A stretch of 64,000 bases of DNA from Yoonia litorea. GTDB lineage: Bacteria > Pseudomonadota > Alphaproteobacteria > Rhodobacterales > Rhodobacteraceae. The translations under genes were made by a program, and so were the position numbers. The notes below the pieces were generated by a model. It saw nothing but the letters and a program-made list of their open reading frames with translations. It was not told the origin of the DNA and did no database searches. Each line of letters opens with the position of its first letter. The stretch's first letter is position 1. Below, piece by piece: positions 9,319 to 19,523 of the stretch. The DNA is taken from NCBI RefSeq assembly GCF_900114675.1, contig NZ_FOZM01000001.1:1612001-1676000 (forward strand). Reading direction: 5' to 3'.

Positions 9319-10236
9319 TCAGGCGACAGCCTCAAGGTCTGCAGCAGTGACGCCGACACCTGGCAAACGGGCAGCAATGCGATGGTCACAGTCAACCCAA
9401 CGCCATGCATCCGGCGTGTCGAACAGCGCACGCAACAGCTTGTTTGTCATCGCATGGCCTGCGCGGCGGCCTGTATATCGACCAAGAATAGGTGCTCCGG
9501 CGGTATATAAGTCACCCAAAGCATCAAGCATCTTATGACGCACAGCTTCGTCACTATGACGGAGGCCACCGGGTGTCAGGACCTTTTCCCCATCGACGAC
9601 AACGGCGTTTTCGACACTGCCGCCAAGCGCCAGCCCATTTGCCCGCATTGCTTCGACGTCGGCTGAACGACAGAACGTCCGGCTATCACACAGCTCACGG
9701 ACAAATGCTCCGTTGGCCATATTCAGTGTCTTCTTCTGGTGGCCAATCGCGGCATCGGAGAAATTGATCTCGAAGTCGATTTGCAGGCTGGTCGATGGCG
9801 AGAGCGATGCAAAGACCTCTCCCTCCTTGACTGAGACCTCGCGGACAACCTCAATCGCGCGCAGCGGCGCCGATAGTCGCTGAAGACCGGTCGCAACAAA
9901 GCCCCGAACGAAAACTGCTGCGCTGCCGTCGAGGATCGGCACTTCAGGTCCATCGACATCAATCAGAGCATTGTGGATCCCGCATCCGGCCAAAGCCGCC
10001 ATCATGTGTTCGATCGTCGAGACCGTCACGCCGTCACGATTGGTCAACCGTGTATTAAGCGGAGAAACCACGACGTCCGACCAGAGCGCCTGCAAAACCG
10101 GCTTGCCGGTCTGATCCACCCTGCGAAATGCGATCCCGTGATTGGCCGGTGCAGGATGCACGACAACACGAACAGGCGCGCCTGTGTGCAGGCCCGTTCC
10201 CTCAAAACTCGTCGTGTTGCGCAGTGTGGTTTGCAA
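9319..10236 (-). CDS. lpxC: UDP-3-O-acyl-N-acetylglucosamine deacetylase LpxC
   Basis: About 305 residues. LpxC is the zinc enzyme that commits to lipid A synthesis in the cytoplasm. Zinc-binding signatures are present: TIEHMMAALAG near residue 76 and the HKMLDALGDLY block, plus GRRAGHAMTN. The frame is open back to a TTG at 10293, but homologues begin with MQTTL-like sequence, so I favour the TTG at 10236, which gives exactly MQTTLRN; a GGGA element lies about ten bases before it. It follows ftsZ after a terminator, so it probably has its own promoter as well. Confidence 0.93.
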   Translation of the reverse strand: MQTTLRNTTSFEGTGLHTGAPVRVVVHPAPANHGIAFRRVDQTGKPVLQALWSDVVVSPLNTRLTNRDGVTVSTIEHMMAALAGCGIHNALIDVDGPEVPILDGSAAVFVRGFVATGLQRLSAPLRAIEVVREVSVKEGEVFASLSPSTSLQIDFEINFSDAAIGHQKKTLNMANGAFVRELCDSRTFCRSADVEAMRANGLALGGSVENAVVVDGEKVLTPGGLRHSDEAVRHKMLDALGDLYTAGAPILGRYTGRRAGHAMTNKLLRALFDTPDAWRWVDCDHRIAARLPGVGVTAADLEAVA

Positions 10237-10384
10237 ACGCAGTTGTCCCGTTCGTTTTCTTTGTCTCCACCGAGGTAGATTGCCGCGCTGCAATCCTCAA
10301 CTCACGCTTTGCGACGGTATGAAACATCTGATGCAATTCCGCATGCTGCAACTGCAGAAAAAACGTAAGCAGCTGATATGAAAT

Positions 10385-10415
10385 GCAAAAGGCCGCCTGA
10401 CTGGCGGCCTCTTTT
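10385..10415 (-). terminator. Terminator after ftsZ
   Basis: Stem aggccgcc / ggcggcct (10390-10397 and 10403-10410) with a 5-base loop. Read on the - strand it is followed by TTTTGC, and on the + strand by CTTTT, so it can work in both directions. It lies about 40 bases after the ftsZ stop and separates ftsZ from lpxC. Confidence 0.8.
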
Positions 10416-10455
10416 GTGAACAGAACGTAACGTCCTGTCTCAACTGTTTCAGCGT

Positions 10456-12045
10456 TTAGTTCGCCTGACGCCGGAGGAAGGCCGGGATTTCAATCTTTTC
10501 CTGATCTTCATCCTGCTGTGGCTCCTGACGCAAAGCAGTCACTTGTGGCTGTGCACGCGATGGCTGCGCGCTGCTTTCGGCTTGCGCACCGGTCATCCGG
10601 TTGATCAGCGAATTGATCCCGAACCGTGGCTTCTCGGCCTCTGATGGCTGCGCTGCGGCACGCGGTTGTGCTGCAGGCGCTTGCGGCTCAGCCTTTGGCA
10701 CGCGGTTCACGGCTGCCTGCAAACGGGCCAGCGCCTCTGGCGTAGGTGTCCCAGGTGCGACGGCCGAAGCCGCACGCGGTGCCACAAAGCTATCCGCTTC
10801 GGTGAGTTGTGGTTCCGGACGCGGCTGGTAGGCCGGTGGCGGCAATTCATCGGCAGCCTCAGGCGCAGGTGCGGCTGTTGGCGCCTCTGGTCGTGGGGCA
10901 AACGCTGCAGGCTGCGCTGGGGCTTCCTGTGCATCAAACAAGCCAGGTTCTTGTGTAGCTGCTGCCGGAGTTGCAGCGATAGGCTCTTCAACAACTGGCG
11001 CTTCGGGAGTTGGCGCTACTGTTGGTGCCAAAGGTGCAGCCATAGAGCGGCGCGGCACGGGGGTTTCTGTTGCACCGATTGCTGCGTCAATGCCAGTCGC
11101 GACGACAGACACGCGCATCCGGCCTTCCATGCCCGTATCGAGGGTCGAGCCTACGATGATGTTTGCATCGCCATCGACCTTTTCGCGGATCTTGTTGGCA
11201 GCTTCGTCCAGTTCAAAAAGCGTCAGATCATAACCACCAGTGATGTTGATCAGCACGCCCTTTGCGCCTTCAAGAGAAATCTCATCCAGAAGCGGGTTGG
11301 CGATTGCTTTTTCGGCCGCTTGGATAGCGCGGTTTTCACCTTCTGCCTCGCCCGTGCCCATCATCGCTTTGCCCATCTCGTCCATTACGGCGCGAACGTC
11401 CGCAAAGTCGAGGTTGATCAAACCGGGACGCACCATCAGATCGGTAACGCCTTTCACACCCTGATAGAGCACATCATCAGCCAAGGCGAAGGCTTCGGTA
11501 AAGGTAGTGTTCTCATTTGCCAGACGGAAAAGGTTCTGGTTGGGAATGATGATCAGGGTATCGACGACCTTTTGCAGTGCCTCGACACCCGCCTCAGCCT
11601 GACGCATGCGCTTGGCACCTTCAAACTGGAACGGCTTGGTCACGACACCGACGGTCAGAACGCCCAACTCGCGTGCGGCCTGCGCGATGATCGGTGCAGC
11701 ACCGGTTCCCGTGCCACCGCCCATACCTGCAGTGATGAAGCACATATGGGCACCCGCCAGGTGATCTACGATCTGTTCGATGCTCTCTTCCGCAGCGGCG
11801 GCACCGACACTGGCCCGCGCACCGGCACCCAAACCTTCGGTGACTTTGAGACCCATCTGGATTTTCGCGGCAGCTCTGGATTGTGCCAGCGCCTGTGCAT
11901 CTGTGTTGGCAACAACAAAATCAGTGCCGTCGAGCGCCTGCTCGATCATGTTGTTCACTGCGTTGCCACCTGCACCGCCCACACCAAAAACGGTGATGCG
12001 AGGCTTCAGCTCGTCGTGCCCGGGAAGGGAGAGATTCAATGTCAT
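10456..12045 (-). CDS. ftsZ: Cell division protein FtsZ
   Basis: 529 residues, longer than the roughly 380 of enterobacterial FtsZ. The N-terminal 320 residues are the tubulin-like GTPase with the signature GGGTGTG at residues 109-115 and the T7 catalytic segment [11 protein letters not shown]. Residues about 325-510 are a Pro/Ala/Glu-rich intrinsically disordered linker. The C-terminus [12 protein letters not shown] is the conserved peptide that binds FtsA and other membrane tethers. It polymerises into the Z ring. Long linkers are usual in Alphaproteobacteria. It is preceded by a 177-base gap after ftsA, which probably holds its own promoter. Confidence 0.97.
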   Translation of the reverse strand: MTLNLSLPGHDELKPRITVFGVGGAGGNAVNNMIEQALDGTDFVVANTDAQALAQSRAAAKIQMGLKVTEGLGAGARASVGAAAAEESIEQIVDHLAGAHMCFITAGMGGGTGTGAAPIIAQAARELGVLTVGVVTKPFQFEGAKRMRQAEAGVEALQKVVDTLIIIPNQNLFRLANENTTFTEAFALADDVLYQGVKGVTDLMVRPGLINLDFADVRAVMDEMGKAMMGTGEAEGENRAIQAAEKAIANPLLDEISLEGAKGVLINITGGYDLTLFELDEAANKIREKVDGDANIIVGSTLDTGMEGRMRVSVVATGIDAAIGATETPVPRRSMAAPLAPTVAPTPEAPVVEEPIAATPAAATQEPGLFDAQEAPAQPAAFAPRPEAPTAAPAPEAADELPPPAYQPRPEPQLTEADSFVAPRAASAVAPGTPTPEALARLQAAVNRVPKAEPQAPAAQPRAAAQPSEAEKPRFGINSLINRMTGAQAESSAQPSRAQPQVTALRQEPQQDEDQEKIEIPAFLRRQAN

Positions 12046-12222
12046 AATTTGATCCGCCTGTTTTTATCAATGCCCGTGCCCGCGGGCCATCACTGCTTAT
12101 TGAGACTCACAATAACCAAGTGATGCCGAAAGGTCACGATAAAAACAAGAAAATGCCACCAAATCTGGACAGAATATTTTAGGTCACCGCCTGATTTCGG
12201 AGTAATGGCAATATCTTGCGGA
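12046..12222 (-). promoter_or_regulatory. ftsA-ftsZ intergenic region, probable ftsZ promoter
   Basis: A 177-base gap in an otherwise tightly packed cluster, AT-rich at 12130-12180. It contains one GANTC site (gactc, 12104-12108), the target of the alphaproteobacterial cell-cycle methylase CcrM, about 60 bases before the ftsZ start. That a CcrM/GcrA-type control acts here is inference; GANTC occurs by chance often. Confidence 0.4.
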
Positions 12223-13557
12223 TCACCAGTTATCCTTAAACCATTTGACCGCGCGTTTCAGTGATCTTGCCGGATAGCGATCTGCGGGAATTTCGAAATC
12301 CCACCACTCATCCTGAGGATTCGCGGCAAAGAGCGTCAGTCCGACAGCGCTTGAGAACGCAGGGCCAATGGCGGCCTGCGGCAAGCCCTGCACACGCAAG
12401 GGTCTTCCCAGACGCACCTGCTGGCCAAGGATCTTGCTGGCTAGACCGTCCAGTCCGGGGATTTGACTGCCACCGCCGGTGAGAACAATTTGTTGGCTCG
12501 GCAGATGTTCAAATCCTGCTGCATCAAGGCGGGCGCGGACCTCTTCAAGGATCTCTTCGACACGTGGACGCATGATCCCGATCAGTTCAGCCCGGCTGAC
12601 GGTGCGGCGGTCGTGTTCCCAATCGCCGGTATCGCCACCGATTTCGATCATTTCACGGTCGTCCATGCCGGTTGCGACGACACCGCCGTAAAACGTCTTG
12701 ATCCGCTCGGCCGTTGCCGTTGGAATCTGCAGACCCATGGATATGTCGGACGTCACATGCTCTCCACCAATGCGCACGCTATCGGCATAGATCATGTGTT
12801 TCTTCATGAAGACCGAGATGCCGGTGGCGCCACCGCCGAGGTCAATACAGGCCGCACCAAGCTCTTGCTCGTCCTCGACAAGTGAGGACATGCCGGAGAC
12901 ATATGCCGATGAGGCGATACCCGCCAATTCAAGGTCACAGCGCTTGATGCAGTAAAAGAGGTTTTGGATGGCGGTCATGTCGACGGTCAACATGTGCATG
13001 TCACAGGTCAAGCTCGTCCCGATCTGTCCGCGCGGATCGGCCAGACCGGACCGGTGATCCAATGCAAAATTTACGGGCTGTGCGTGAAGGACTTCACGAT
13101 CAGCGCCGTAGTCGGGCACGTCACAGTTTGCCATCACCTGACTGATGTCTTGTTCACTGACCATACCGCCGCCGATATTCAATTCGCCGTCCAGACCGTA
13201 CGACCGTGGACGCGCACCGGAGAGGCAGGCAATCACATGATCGACGCGCACATTCGCCATCTTCTGAGCGGCCTGCACGGCCGTGCGGATTGCCCGTTCG
13301 GTTTCCTGCATGGCGTCAATCTCGCCGAAACGCACCCCGCGAGACCGCGTTGTAGCAGCACCAATCACGCGAAACTGGGACTGTCCTGCCAGTGATCCGA
13401 CACCATCTGCCCCCCGAAACTGCTCCGGTCCGTCAAAGCGAAGCACCAAGCAGGCAATTTTTGAAGTGCCGACGTCAAGAATGGCGACAACACCCCGTTG
13501 CATTGCCGCTTTGCGCATTTGGCGCATCGCCCTTTGGCTATCGTATAAATCGCCCAT
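12223..13557 (-). CDS. ftsA: Cell division protein FtsA
   Basis: 444 residues of the actin-like ATPase that anchors FtsZ to the membrane. Phosphate-binding segments are visible: AILDVGTSKIACLV near residue 26, the IDLGGGATGISVF loop around 235, and VLTGGGSQIPGL near 365. The C-terminus KRAVKWFKDNW is an amphipathic membrane-targeting helix. The ATG overlaps the ftsQ stop by one base (TGATG), indicating translational coupling. The order ftsQ-ftsA-ftsZ is the standard one. Confidence 0.96.
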   Translation of the reverse strand: MGDLYDSQRAMRQMRKAAMQRGVVAILDVGTSKIACLVLRFDGPEQFRGADGVGSLAGQSQFRVIGAATTRSRGVRFGEIDAMQETERAIRTAVQAAQKMANVRVDHVIACLSGARPRSYGLDGELNIGGGMVSEQDISQVMANCDVPDYGADREVLHAQPVNFALDHRSGLADPRGQIGTSLTCDMHMLTVDMTAIQNLFYCIKRCDLELAGIASSAYVSGMSSLVEDEQELGAACIDLGGGATGISVFMKKHMIYADSVRIGGEHVTSDISMGLQIPTATAERIKTFYGGVVATGMDDREMIEIGGDTGDWEHDRRTVSRAELIGIMRPRVEEILEEVRARLDAAGFEHLPSQQIVLTGGGSQIPGLDGLASKILGQQVRLGRPLRVQGLPQAAIGPAFSSAVGLTLFAANPQDEWWDFEIPADRYPARSLKRAVKWFKDNW

Positions 13558-14459
13558 CAGTTGCCCACCTCGTTATTATTTTCGTTGCCAGAGCTGATGC
13601 GCCGCAGCGCAATTGCCGCTTCTTCGTTCAGTCTCAGGGTCAGTCTTGCAGGATTTCGCATGTCGACGACGGCGATGTCACGGCTCAGCATGTCACGCGC
13701 GGCATCAAGCGCCAGAACCCGGTCAAGCGCGCGTTGCGCGCCGCGATCAGGCAGAAGGATCCGCAGATTTCCGTCGAGAACAAGGTCCCAACGTCGCTCG
13801 CCCATGCGTACAAGGCCTCTCACTCGCTGCAAAAGCGGGCCCGCCGTCGCGAATAACTGTAAGGCTTCGGCAATTTCAGCCTCAGCGCCTTCGCCAGCAA
13901 TCAGCGGCAAATCCGAACGTTCGGATCTCGCCGAAATCTGCCCTGACACAACCCCTGCCGCATCGATCAACCGCAAGTCCTGACCGTCACGCCAAACCGC
14001 GACCGGAACGCGCGGCGTCAGGTCAACCTCTAACAGGCCGTTTTGCCCGACACGCACGCTGGCCGATTTGATTGGATCAAGGGCTTCGATTTCTACGCGG
14101 ATCGCATCAAGGTCCATATCGAAGGAAGACAGCGGATATGCATCCGGCAAGAACGCAGAAACGATCTCCGTCACCTCTGCACCACCGCCTTCGATCCGCG
14201 AACCACGCACCATGAATTGCGGACGTTCCTGAAAATCGCGCTGTGCTTCCGCGATGGTCTGCGACAGAAAAATCCGGTTCTCAGGCTTGGAATACCATGA
14301 CCCGGCAATCGCCCCGATCAACAGAAGTGGCACGCCGATTCTGACCGTGCCGCGAAAACCGGGGGTGAGCATCAAACGCTGGAGGCGATACCCAAAGCGC
14401 GACGGCGCCGGATCGCGCGAAGGTGCAGATGGCGTATCACGACGGATCAACGGTCGCAT
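13557..14459 (-). CDS. ftsQ: Cell division protein FtsQ
   Basis: 300 residues from the ATG at 14459, which has a strong GGAGG ribosome site seven bases before it; the ATG nine codons earlier has none. A single membrane segment (IGVPLLLIGAIAGSWY, about 50-66) follows a basic cytoplasmic tail. After it comes a POTRA domain and the FtsQ beta domain in the periplasm. FtsQ links early and late divisome proteins together with FtsL and FtsB. The start lies inside the last codons of ddl. Confidence 0.92.
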   Translation of the reverse strand: MRPLIRRDTPSAPSRDPAPSRFGYRLQRLMLTPGFRGTVRIGVPLLLIGAIAGSWYSKPENRIFLSQTIAEAQRDFQERPQFMVRGSRIEGGGAEVTEIVSAFLPDAYPLSSFDMDLDAIRVEIEALDPIKSASVRVGQNGLLEVDLTPRVPVAVWRDGQDLRLIDAAGVVSGQISARSERSDLPLIAGEGAEAEIAEALQLFATAGPLLQRVRGLVRMGERRWDLVLDGNLRILLPDRGAQRALDRVLALDAARDMLSRDIAVVDMRNPARLTLRLNEEAAIALRRISSGNENNNEVGN

Positions 14460-15361
14460 GACGCATCCTCCACCAAGGTGCGGCAAAGCTCAGGAAAGCT
14501 GATACCGACATGCGCTGCCTGTTCAGGCGTCAGCGACGTCGGTGTCATGCCAGGCTGCGTATTTGTCTCAAGCAAAATCAGACCATCGAGCCCCCTGCTC
14601 TCATCCCACCGAAAATCGGTCCGGCTGAGACTCCGGCACCCGAGGACCTGGTGCGCTCGCAACGCATAGTCCATGCAGGCATCAAAAATCTCTGTCGGAA
14701 TATCGGCTGGCAAAACGTGCCGCGAACCGCCTTCTGCGTATTTGGCGTGATAGTCGTACCAACCATCCGTGATGATGTCCGTCACTGTCAGCGGGCGGTC
14801 GCCGAGCACAGTCGTTGTGAGTTCACGACCTGGAGCGTAGGTTTCCACCATGACAGTCGATGGCATATCGTCAGCCAACTGAGGCGGACCATTCGCTGCC
14901 TCATCAACGATGTAAATGCCGACGCTCGATCCTTCGTTGTAGGGCTTTACCACGTAGGGTGGCGGCAAGACGTGCGCACGGCGCACATCATCTACATCGG
15001 CCAGAATGCTCTCGACCACGGGAAGCCCGGCTTTGCGATAGACATCTTTGGTCCGCTGCTTGTCGAGCGACAGCGCTGACGCCAGAATACCTGAGTGCGT
15101 ATAGGGAATACGCAACCATTCAAGCAGACCCTGAACGGCACCATCTTCACCCCATCGGCCATGCAAAGCATTGAAAACGGCATCGGGCTTGATTTCGAGA
15201 AGGCGTGCGGCAAGGTCGGGCCCTGCATCGACCTCGATCACTTCGCAATTTGCGTCCCGCAAAGCCGTTGCACATTCGCGGCCCGTGCTAAGCGACACTT
15301 CACGCTCAGCCGAGGGGCCGCCCATAAGGACAACTACTTTCGGGTTTGCCCTGCTCGACAT
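14447..15361 (-). CDS. ddl: D-alanine--D-alanine ligase
   Basis: 304 residues, an ATP-grasp enzyme that makes the D-Ala-D-Ala dipeptide for peptidoglycan in the cytoplasm. The N-terminus VVVLMGGPSAEREVSLSTG is the family signature, followed by FNALHGRWGEDG and the ATP-grasp segment YVVKPYNEGSSVGI; the C-terminus has LLETNTQPGMTPTSL with the metal-binding Glu/Asn. An earlier in-frame GTG exists two codons upstream, but the ATG at 15361 is better placed after GAGG. It overlaps ftsQ by 13 bases. Confidence 0.95.
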   Translation of the reverse strand: MSSRANPKVVVLMGGPSAEREVSLSTGRECATALRDANCEVIEVDAGPDLAARLLEIKPDAVFNALHGRWGEDGAVQGLLEWLRIPYTHSGILASALSLDKQRTKDVYRKAGLPVVESILADVDDVRRAHVLPPPYVVKPYNEGSSVGIYIVDEAANGPPQLADDMPSTVMVETYAPGRELTTTVLGDRPLTVTDIITDGWYDYHAKYAEGGSRHVLPADIPTEIFDACMDYALRAHQVLGCRSLSRTDFRWDESRGLDGLILLETNTQPGMTPTSLTPEQAAHVGISFPELCRTLVEDASCDR

Positions 15362-15378
15362 ACCCACCGCCTCTTTCG

Positions 15379-15425
15379 CGGGTCTTTTGCCGACCCGTCA
15401 ATTTCAATGACCTGCTCTTCAGGTC
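15379..15425 (-). other. Two small hairpins between murB and ddl
   Basis: The 80-base gap holds cgggtc/gacccg (15379-15384 with 15392-15397) and gacctg/caggtc (15409-15414 with 15420-15425). Neither is followed by a T-tract on the - strand. They may stabilise or process the mRNA between the two genes; a regulatory role is only inference. Confidence 0.3.
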
Positions 15426-15441
15426 GGGGCCTTTTTGACCC

Positions 15442-16380
15442 TTATTGTGCGGTGTCTTCGCCTTTCCGGACGCCGACCCGCATGATTTCCCACTGTAACT
15501 CAATGCCTTGGGAATCGTAAACCTTTTTCCGCACCAACTCGCCCAGATCTTCCAGATCGGCAGCAGTCGCGTCGCCAGCGTTCGTCAAGAAGTTCGAGTG
15601 CTTTTCGTTCATCACAGCACCGCCCACTCGCGCACCGCGCATGCCTGCATTGTCAATGACCTTCCAAGCTTTCAGGTCATGCACGTCATCAGCCAGTCCG
15701 GTCGAGGAAAATCCTGCAGGGTTTCGGAAGGTCGATCCAGCGGTGCGGTCTTTCGTGGGCTGCGTTTCGTCACGTTTTGCAAGCTGGTCTTTCATGCGTT
15801 GTCGCAGCACATCCGGGTCCGCCTTTTGGGCTTTGAAGCGGGCCGAAACGATGATGGACCCATCAGGTAATGTGCTCTGACGGTAGGCGAGATTGAGGTC
15901 TGCTGCGTCCCGTTCTTCAACTTGACCATTCCGCCGAATGATGGTCACGCTTTCAAGAACATCTGCGACATAGGTGCCGTAGCATCCAGCATTCATGCGC
16001 ACCGCGCCGCCAATCGCACCGGGAATGGTCCGCAGAAATGTCAGATCAAGACCTTCATCGGCGGCACGACGGGCAACATGCGCATCCAAAGCTGCGGCAC
16101 CGGCTGTGACATGCTCGCCTTCGATACTGATGTCATTGAAGCCCCTGCCAAGGCGGATCACCACACCCGACACGCCACCATCACGAACAATCAGGTTGCT
16201 GCCAACACCCATGGGGAAAACCGGTATCTCAGGAGGCAGTTCTTTCAGGAATTCACAGAGATCATCCTGATCTGCCGGCAAGAACAGCACTTCGGCAGGG
16301 CCCCCGACACGCATCCAAGTCAATTCTGCCAACGACTTTTGGTGTGTGATCGTGCCACGCACCTGGGGGAGATTGTCCAT
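15442..16380 (-). CDS. murB: UDP-N-acetylenolpyruvoylglucosamine reductase MurB
   Basis: 312 residues. FAD-binding signatures [14 protein letters not shown] and [18 protein letters not shown] are present, and the type II active-site block AGSTFRNP includes the catalytic serine. MurB reduces UDP-GlcNAc-enolpyruvate to UDP-MurNAc with NADPH in the cytoplasm. It follows two small membrane-protein genes and precedes ddl, the normal Rhodobacterales order. Confidence 0.95.
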   Translation of the reverse strand: MDNLPQVRGTITHQKSLAELTWMRVGGPAEVLFLPADQDDLCEFLKELPPEIPVFPMGVGSNLIVRDGGVSGVVIRLGRGFNDISIEGEHVTAGAAALDAHVARRAADEGLDLTFLRTIPGAIGGAVRMNAGCYGTYVADVLESVTIIRRNGQVEERDAADLNLAYRQSTLPDGSIIVSARFKAQKADPDVLRQRMKDQLAKRDETQPTKDRTAGSTFRNPAGFSSTGLADDVHDLKAWKVIDNAGMRGARVGGAVMNEKHSNFLTNAGDATAADLEDLGELVRKKVYDSQGIELQWEIMRVGVRKGEDTAQ

Positions 16381-16456
16381 AACTGCTATGCCTTCGCGCT
16401 CTTACCGAATATTGCGATTGACCAGATAAACCAGGACGCCACAAAGGCAAAGCACC

Positions 16457-16753
16457 TCAGTCCGACCTCGGCCCGCGATCATCCCTGCGACGCAGTAGCC
16501 ACCCCAAGAGCGCACCTGCGCAAGCTCCCGCTAACGCTGGAATAATCAGAAGAAGCGAAGCGCCCATCGCTTGCACAGGATCAAGGCCAAAGGGACGCCC
16601 ACTGGCATAGAGCAGAACCGCGAGCACGCCGCCCAGAATGCTGAGAATCGTCAAAGCCAGTCCACTGTGGCCGCGTCTGACCAATCTGGTCAGCCAGACA
16701 AAGGGAATTGCCGCGCTGGCCAGCATAATGGCGATTATCGCGAGGTCCGCCAT
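16457..16753 (-). CDS. Small membrane protein between murC and murB
   Basis: 98 residues from the ATG that overlaps the stop of the preceding gene by one base (TGATG). The frame is open 40 codons further upstream but that part only overlaps the neighbour. Three hydrophobic segments (IIAIMLASAAIPFVWL, LTILSILGGVLAVLLYA, ASLLLIIPALAGACAGALLGWLL) are separated by arginine-rich loops, and the tail RRRDDRGPRSD is charged. I do not recognise a family. Its position inside a tightly packed cell-wall operon suggests an inner-membrane role linked to envelope growth. Confidence 0.65.
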   Translation of the reverse strand: MADLAIIAIMLASAAIPFVWLTRLVRRGHSGLALTILSILGGVLAVLLYASGRPFGLDPVQAMGASLLLIIPALAGACAGALLGWLLRRRDDRGPRSD

Positions 16754-17001
16754 CAGGTACCGAGCCGCCTTTTGACCCAAAGCCAGAAGTAATAAACCGG
16801 CCAGCGCAGAATGAGGCACCCAACGATGAGGCCGATGGACCCAAAAAACACACCGTGTCGCCAGAAAAGCCAAACGAGCAACGGTAAACCGACGATGATC
16901 AGAACGTAGGCGCGACGCCAGTGATTATCTTTCGACGGAAGGACCGCCATCACAAATGACAGCAAGACCCATAGACCAATCAGGACCCATGGATCAGCCA
17001 T
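16753..17001 (-). CDS. DUF2484-like small membrane protein
   Basis: 82 residues with two to three membrane segments (WVLIGLWVLLSFVMAVLP, AYVLIIVGLPLLVWLFW, IGLIVGCLILRWPVYYFWLWV). The SFVMAVLPSKDNHWRRAYVL pattern resembles DUF2484 proteins, which lie between murC and murB in many Rhodobacteraceae. Function unknown. It starts nine bases after the murC stop and its own stop overlaps the next gene, so it is co-translated with the operon. Confidence 0.7.
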   Translation of the reverse strand: MADPWVLIGLWVLLSFVMAVLPSKDNHWRRAYVLIIVGLPLLVWLFWRHGVFFGSIGLIVGCLILRWPVYYFWLWVKRRLGT

Positions 17002-17010
17002 CGTCCGCGA

Positions 17011-18429
17011 TCAGCCTGCCAATTTCGCCGGAAGTGCATTCGCCCATGCGCTGATCGTGCCTGCCCCAAGGCACACGACGATGTCGCCTGGTTTCGCCTC
17101 TGCTAGAACAAGATTGGCAAGATCATCTTCGCTTTCAACAACGATCGCATGACGATGCCCGTGACGCGAGAGTCCGGCAACAAGATCACGATGGGTCGCG
17201 CCTTCAATCGGGTCCTCACCTGCGGCAAAGACTTCCGAAATCCCGACGATATCGGCATCGTTGAAGCAGGCGCAGAATTCATCGAAATGATGTGAAAGGC
17301 GTGAAAAACGGTGTGGTTGGTGGACAGCAATCACGCGCCCTGTTGCGGCCTGGCGTGCTGCCTTCAGGACGGCTGTGATTTCTACAGGGTGATGGCCATA
17401 GTCATCAATGATCGGCACGCCGTTATATTCGCCAACCTTTGTGAACCGGCGATTGACGCCCTTGAACCCGGCAAGTGCTGTGCGGATCTCGCCCTTCTTC
17501 ATGCCGAGGTGACGTGCCACAGCAACCGCGGCCAGCGCGTTCGAGACATTGTGATCGCCCGGCATAGGAAGCACACAGTCGGAAATCAGCGCATCCTCTG
17601 CCTGCAGCGCAATGTCGAAATGCGCCACGCCAGCTTCATAGCGCAGGTTGATCGCGCGGACGTCTGCTTGTGCGTTAAAGCCAAAAGTCCGGACCCGCCG
17701 GTCACTGATCTTGCCCACAAGTGTCTGAACATCGGAGTCGTCAGTGCAGCAGACAGCCAATCCGTAAAACGGAATGTTCGAGACGAAGTCGAAAAAACCC
17801 TTATGCAGCGCCTCCACCGTACCCCAGTGCTCCATATGTTCAGGGTCGATATTTGTGACGATAGCAACTGTCGCGGGCAGTCGGTTGAATGTTCCGTCGC
17901 TTTCGTCAGCTTCAACCACCATCCACTCGCCCTGCCCCATACGGGCATTTGAGCCGTAGGCGTGAATGATCCCACCGTTAATGACCGTCGGATCGATTCC
18001 GCCTTCATCCAACAGAGCAGCCACCATAGTCGTGGTCGTCGTCTTACCGTGTGTCCCGGCAACGGCCACGTTTGATTTCAGCCGCATCAACTCGGCCAGC
18101 ATCTCCGCACGGCGCACCACCGGCAACCCCAGAGCGCGAGCGGCGTCGAGTTCAGGGTTGCCTGGCTTGATCGCGGACGAAATGACGACGACCTGCGCCC
18201 CTGCCAGGTTTTCGGCTCTCTGACCCTCGTAAACAATTGCCCCAAGATCTTTGAGGCGCTTGGTGATCTTTGTCTCTTTCAGGTCAGAGCCCTGAATCGT
18301 GTAACCATGGTTCAACAGCACTTCGGCAATCCCGGACATGCCTATGCCGCCGATGCCCACAAAATGGATCGGCCCTATATCGGTTGGCAATTTGGTTGCA
18401 GCATTCATCAGTGCGGTTCCATCCATCAT
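17011..18429 (-). CDS. murC: UDP-N-acetylmuramate--L-alanine ligase MurC
   Basis: 472 residues. The N-terminal Rossmann segment [17 protein letters not shown], the P-loop GTHGKTT near residue 123 and the EADESDGTF block identify MurC, which adds L-Ala to UDP-MurNAc. The ATG overlaps the murG stop (ATGA) and has an AGAGGG ribosome site; a further Met at codon 8 is possible. Cytoplasmic, ATP-dependent. Confidence 0.96.
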   Translation of the reverse strand: MMDGTALMNAATKLPTDIGPIHFVGIGGIGMSGIAEVLLNHGYTIQGSDLKETKITKRLKDLGAIVYEGQRAENLAGAQVVVISSAIKPGNPELDAARALGLPVVRRAEMLAELMRLKSNVAVAGTHGKTTTTTMVAALLDEGGIDPTVINGGIIHAYGSNARMGQGEWMVVEADESDGTFNRLPATVAIVTNIDPEHMEHWGTVEALHKGFFDFVSNIPFYGLAVCCTDDSDVQTLVGKISDRRVRTFGFNAQADVRAINLRYEAGVAHFDIALQAEDALISDCVLPMPGDHNVSNALAAVAVARHLGMKKGEIRTALAGFKGVNRRFTKVGEYNGVPIIDDYGHHPVEITAVLKAARQAATGRVIAVHQPHRFSRLSHHFDEFCACFNDADIVGISEVFAAGEDPIEGATHRDLVAGLSRHGHRHAIVVESEDDLANLVLAEAKPGDIVVCLGAGTISAWANALPAKLAG

Positions 18430-19523
18430 TTCTGCTGTCCCTCTGCCAGACTCTCAACCTCTTTGACAAGGCGCTCTGTGGCGTCAGGAACGCCACAGGC
18501 GAGTGCGGCCTGTGCCATCTTCATCATGCCGGCTTCATCAGACAAAAGTTCTGTCAGCTTCGCGGTCAGCGGAGCGACCTCGAATGTGTCTTCCTGCATC
18601 AAAACAGCGGCACCGGCTTCGACCATTTGCCGCGCATTCGCCGTCTGTTCGTCACGGATCGCACCGGCATATGGCACCCAGATTGTGGGCCGGCCCACAA
18701 CACTGACATCAGCCACCGTGGATGCCCCGGAGCGCGATATGACAAGTTGTGCATCAGCCATGCGGCGCGGGACATCCTCGAAAAACGTCTCGACCTCAGC
18801 CGTCAACAGTTCGCTTTCATAGTAGTCAGTCACGCGCTTCATATCTTCAGGGCGCGCTTGTTGGGCTACACGGACGCGGCGTCTGATGTGCTCCGGCAAC
18901 GCGGCTATCGCTGGGGGCACGATGTCGGACATCACGCGCGCGCCCTGTGAGCCGCCAAGTATCAGGATCGACATCGGATAGTCACCGGGCGCGATATATG
19001 GTGATCCTGCTTGTTCCAGCACTGCGGCGCGCACGGGGTTTCCGGTGTGGACGCCTTCGACCCCACGTGGAAGCTCGGTGGGCCATGTCCCACAGGCGAT
19101 ACGATTCACCCGCTTGGCAAAAAGCTGGTTCACCCGACCGAGCACACCATTTTGCTCGTGGATCATGCGCGGCAGTCGCAAGACCCAAGCCGCTGACATC
19201 GCAGGAATCGCAGGGTATCCCCCGAAACCGACAACAACAGTTGGCCGGTCCTTGATCATGCGCCACTTTGCTGCGGCAATTCCTGTCAGAATGCGGAATG
19301 GAACAACAAATTTCTGCAAAATCCCGCCACGAGCGAAAGTCGCGCTCCCGACAACATTGACTTCTACCGCGTCTGGAAAACCACCGGCGTAGCGCGCGCC
19401 ACGGGCATCTGTGGAGAGCTTCACCCGCCAACCTTTCGCCAACATAGCCTCGGCCAAGGCCTGCGCGGGGAACATGTGACCGCCTGTGCCACCGGCCGCG
19501 ATAATCAGCAAGGGTGCGCTCAT
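18426..19523 (-). CDS. murG: UDP-N-acetylglucosamine--N-acetylmuramyl-(pentapeptide) transferase MurG
   Basis: 365 residues of a GT-B glycosyltransferase. The donor loops [12 protein letters not shown] near the start and [11 protein letters not shown] in the second domain, plus [12 protein letters not shown] and [14 protein letters not shown] near the C-terminus, are diagnostic. MurG makes lipid II from lipid I at the inner face of the membrane. It overlaps ftsW upstream and murC downstream by four bases each. Confidence 0.96.
   Translation of the reverse strand: MSAPLLIIAAGGTGGHMFPAQALAEAMLAKGWRVKLSTDARGARYAGGFPDAVEVNVVGSATFARGGILQKFVVPFRILTGIAAAKWRMIKDRPTVVVGFGGYPAIPAMSAAWVLRLPRMIHEQNGVLGRVNQLFAKRVNRIACGTWPTELPRGVEGVHTGNPVRAAVLEQAGSPYIAPGDYPMSILILGGSQGARVMSDIVPPAIAALPEHIRRRVRVAQQARPEDMKRVTDYYESELLTAEVETFFEDVPRRMADAQLVISRSGASTVADVSVVGRPTIWVPYAGAIRDEQTANARQMVEAGAAVLMQEDTFEVAPLTAKLTELLSDEAGMMKMAQAALACGVPDATERLVKEVESLAEGQQK

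Noticed and set aside
10666..12123. 485-codon + strand open frame opposite ftsZ
   Set aside because: It is the antisense shadow of ftsZ, which has clear motifs; the product is rich in Cys/His/Arg with no domain.
16402..16455. 17-residue hydrophobic frame (GTG start) between the small membrane gene and murB
   Set aside because: It begins one base after a stop and is membrane-like (LCLCGVLVYLVN), but it is too short and lacks independent support.
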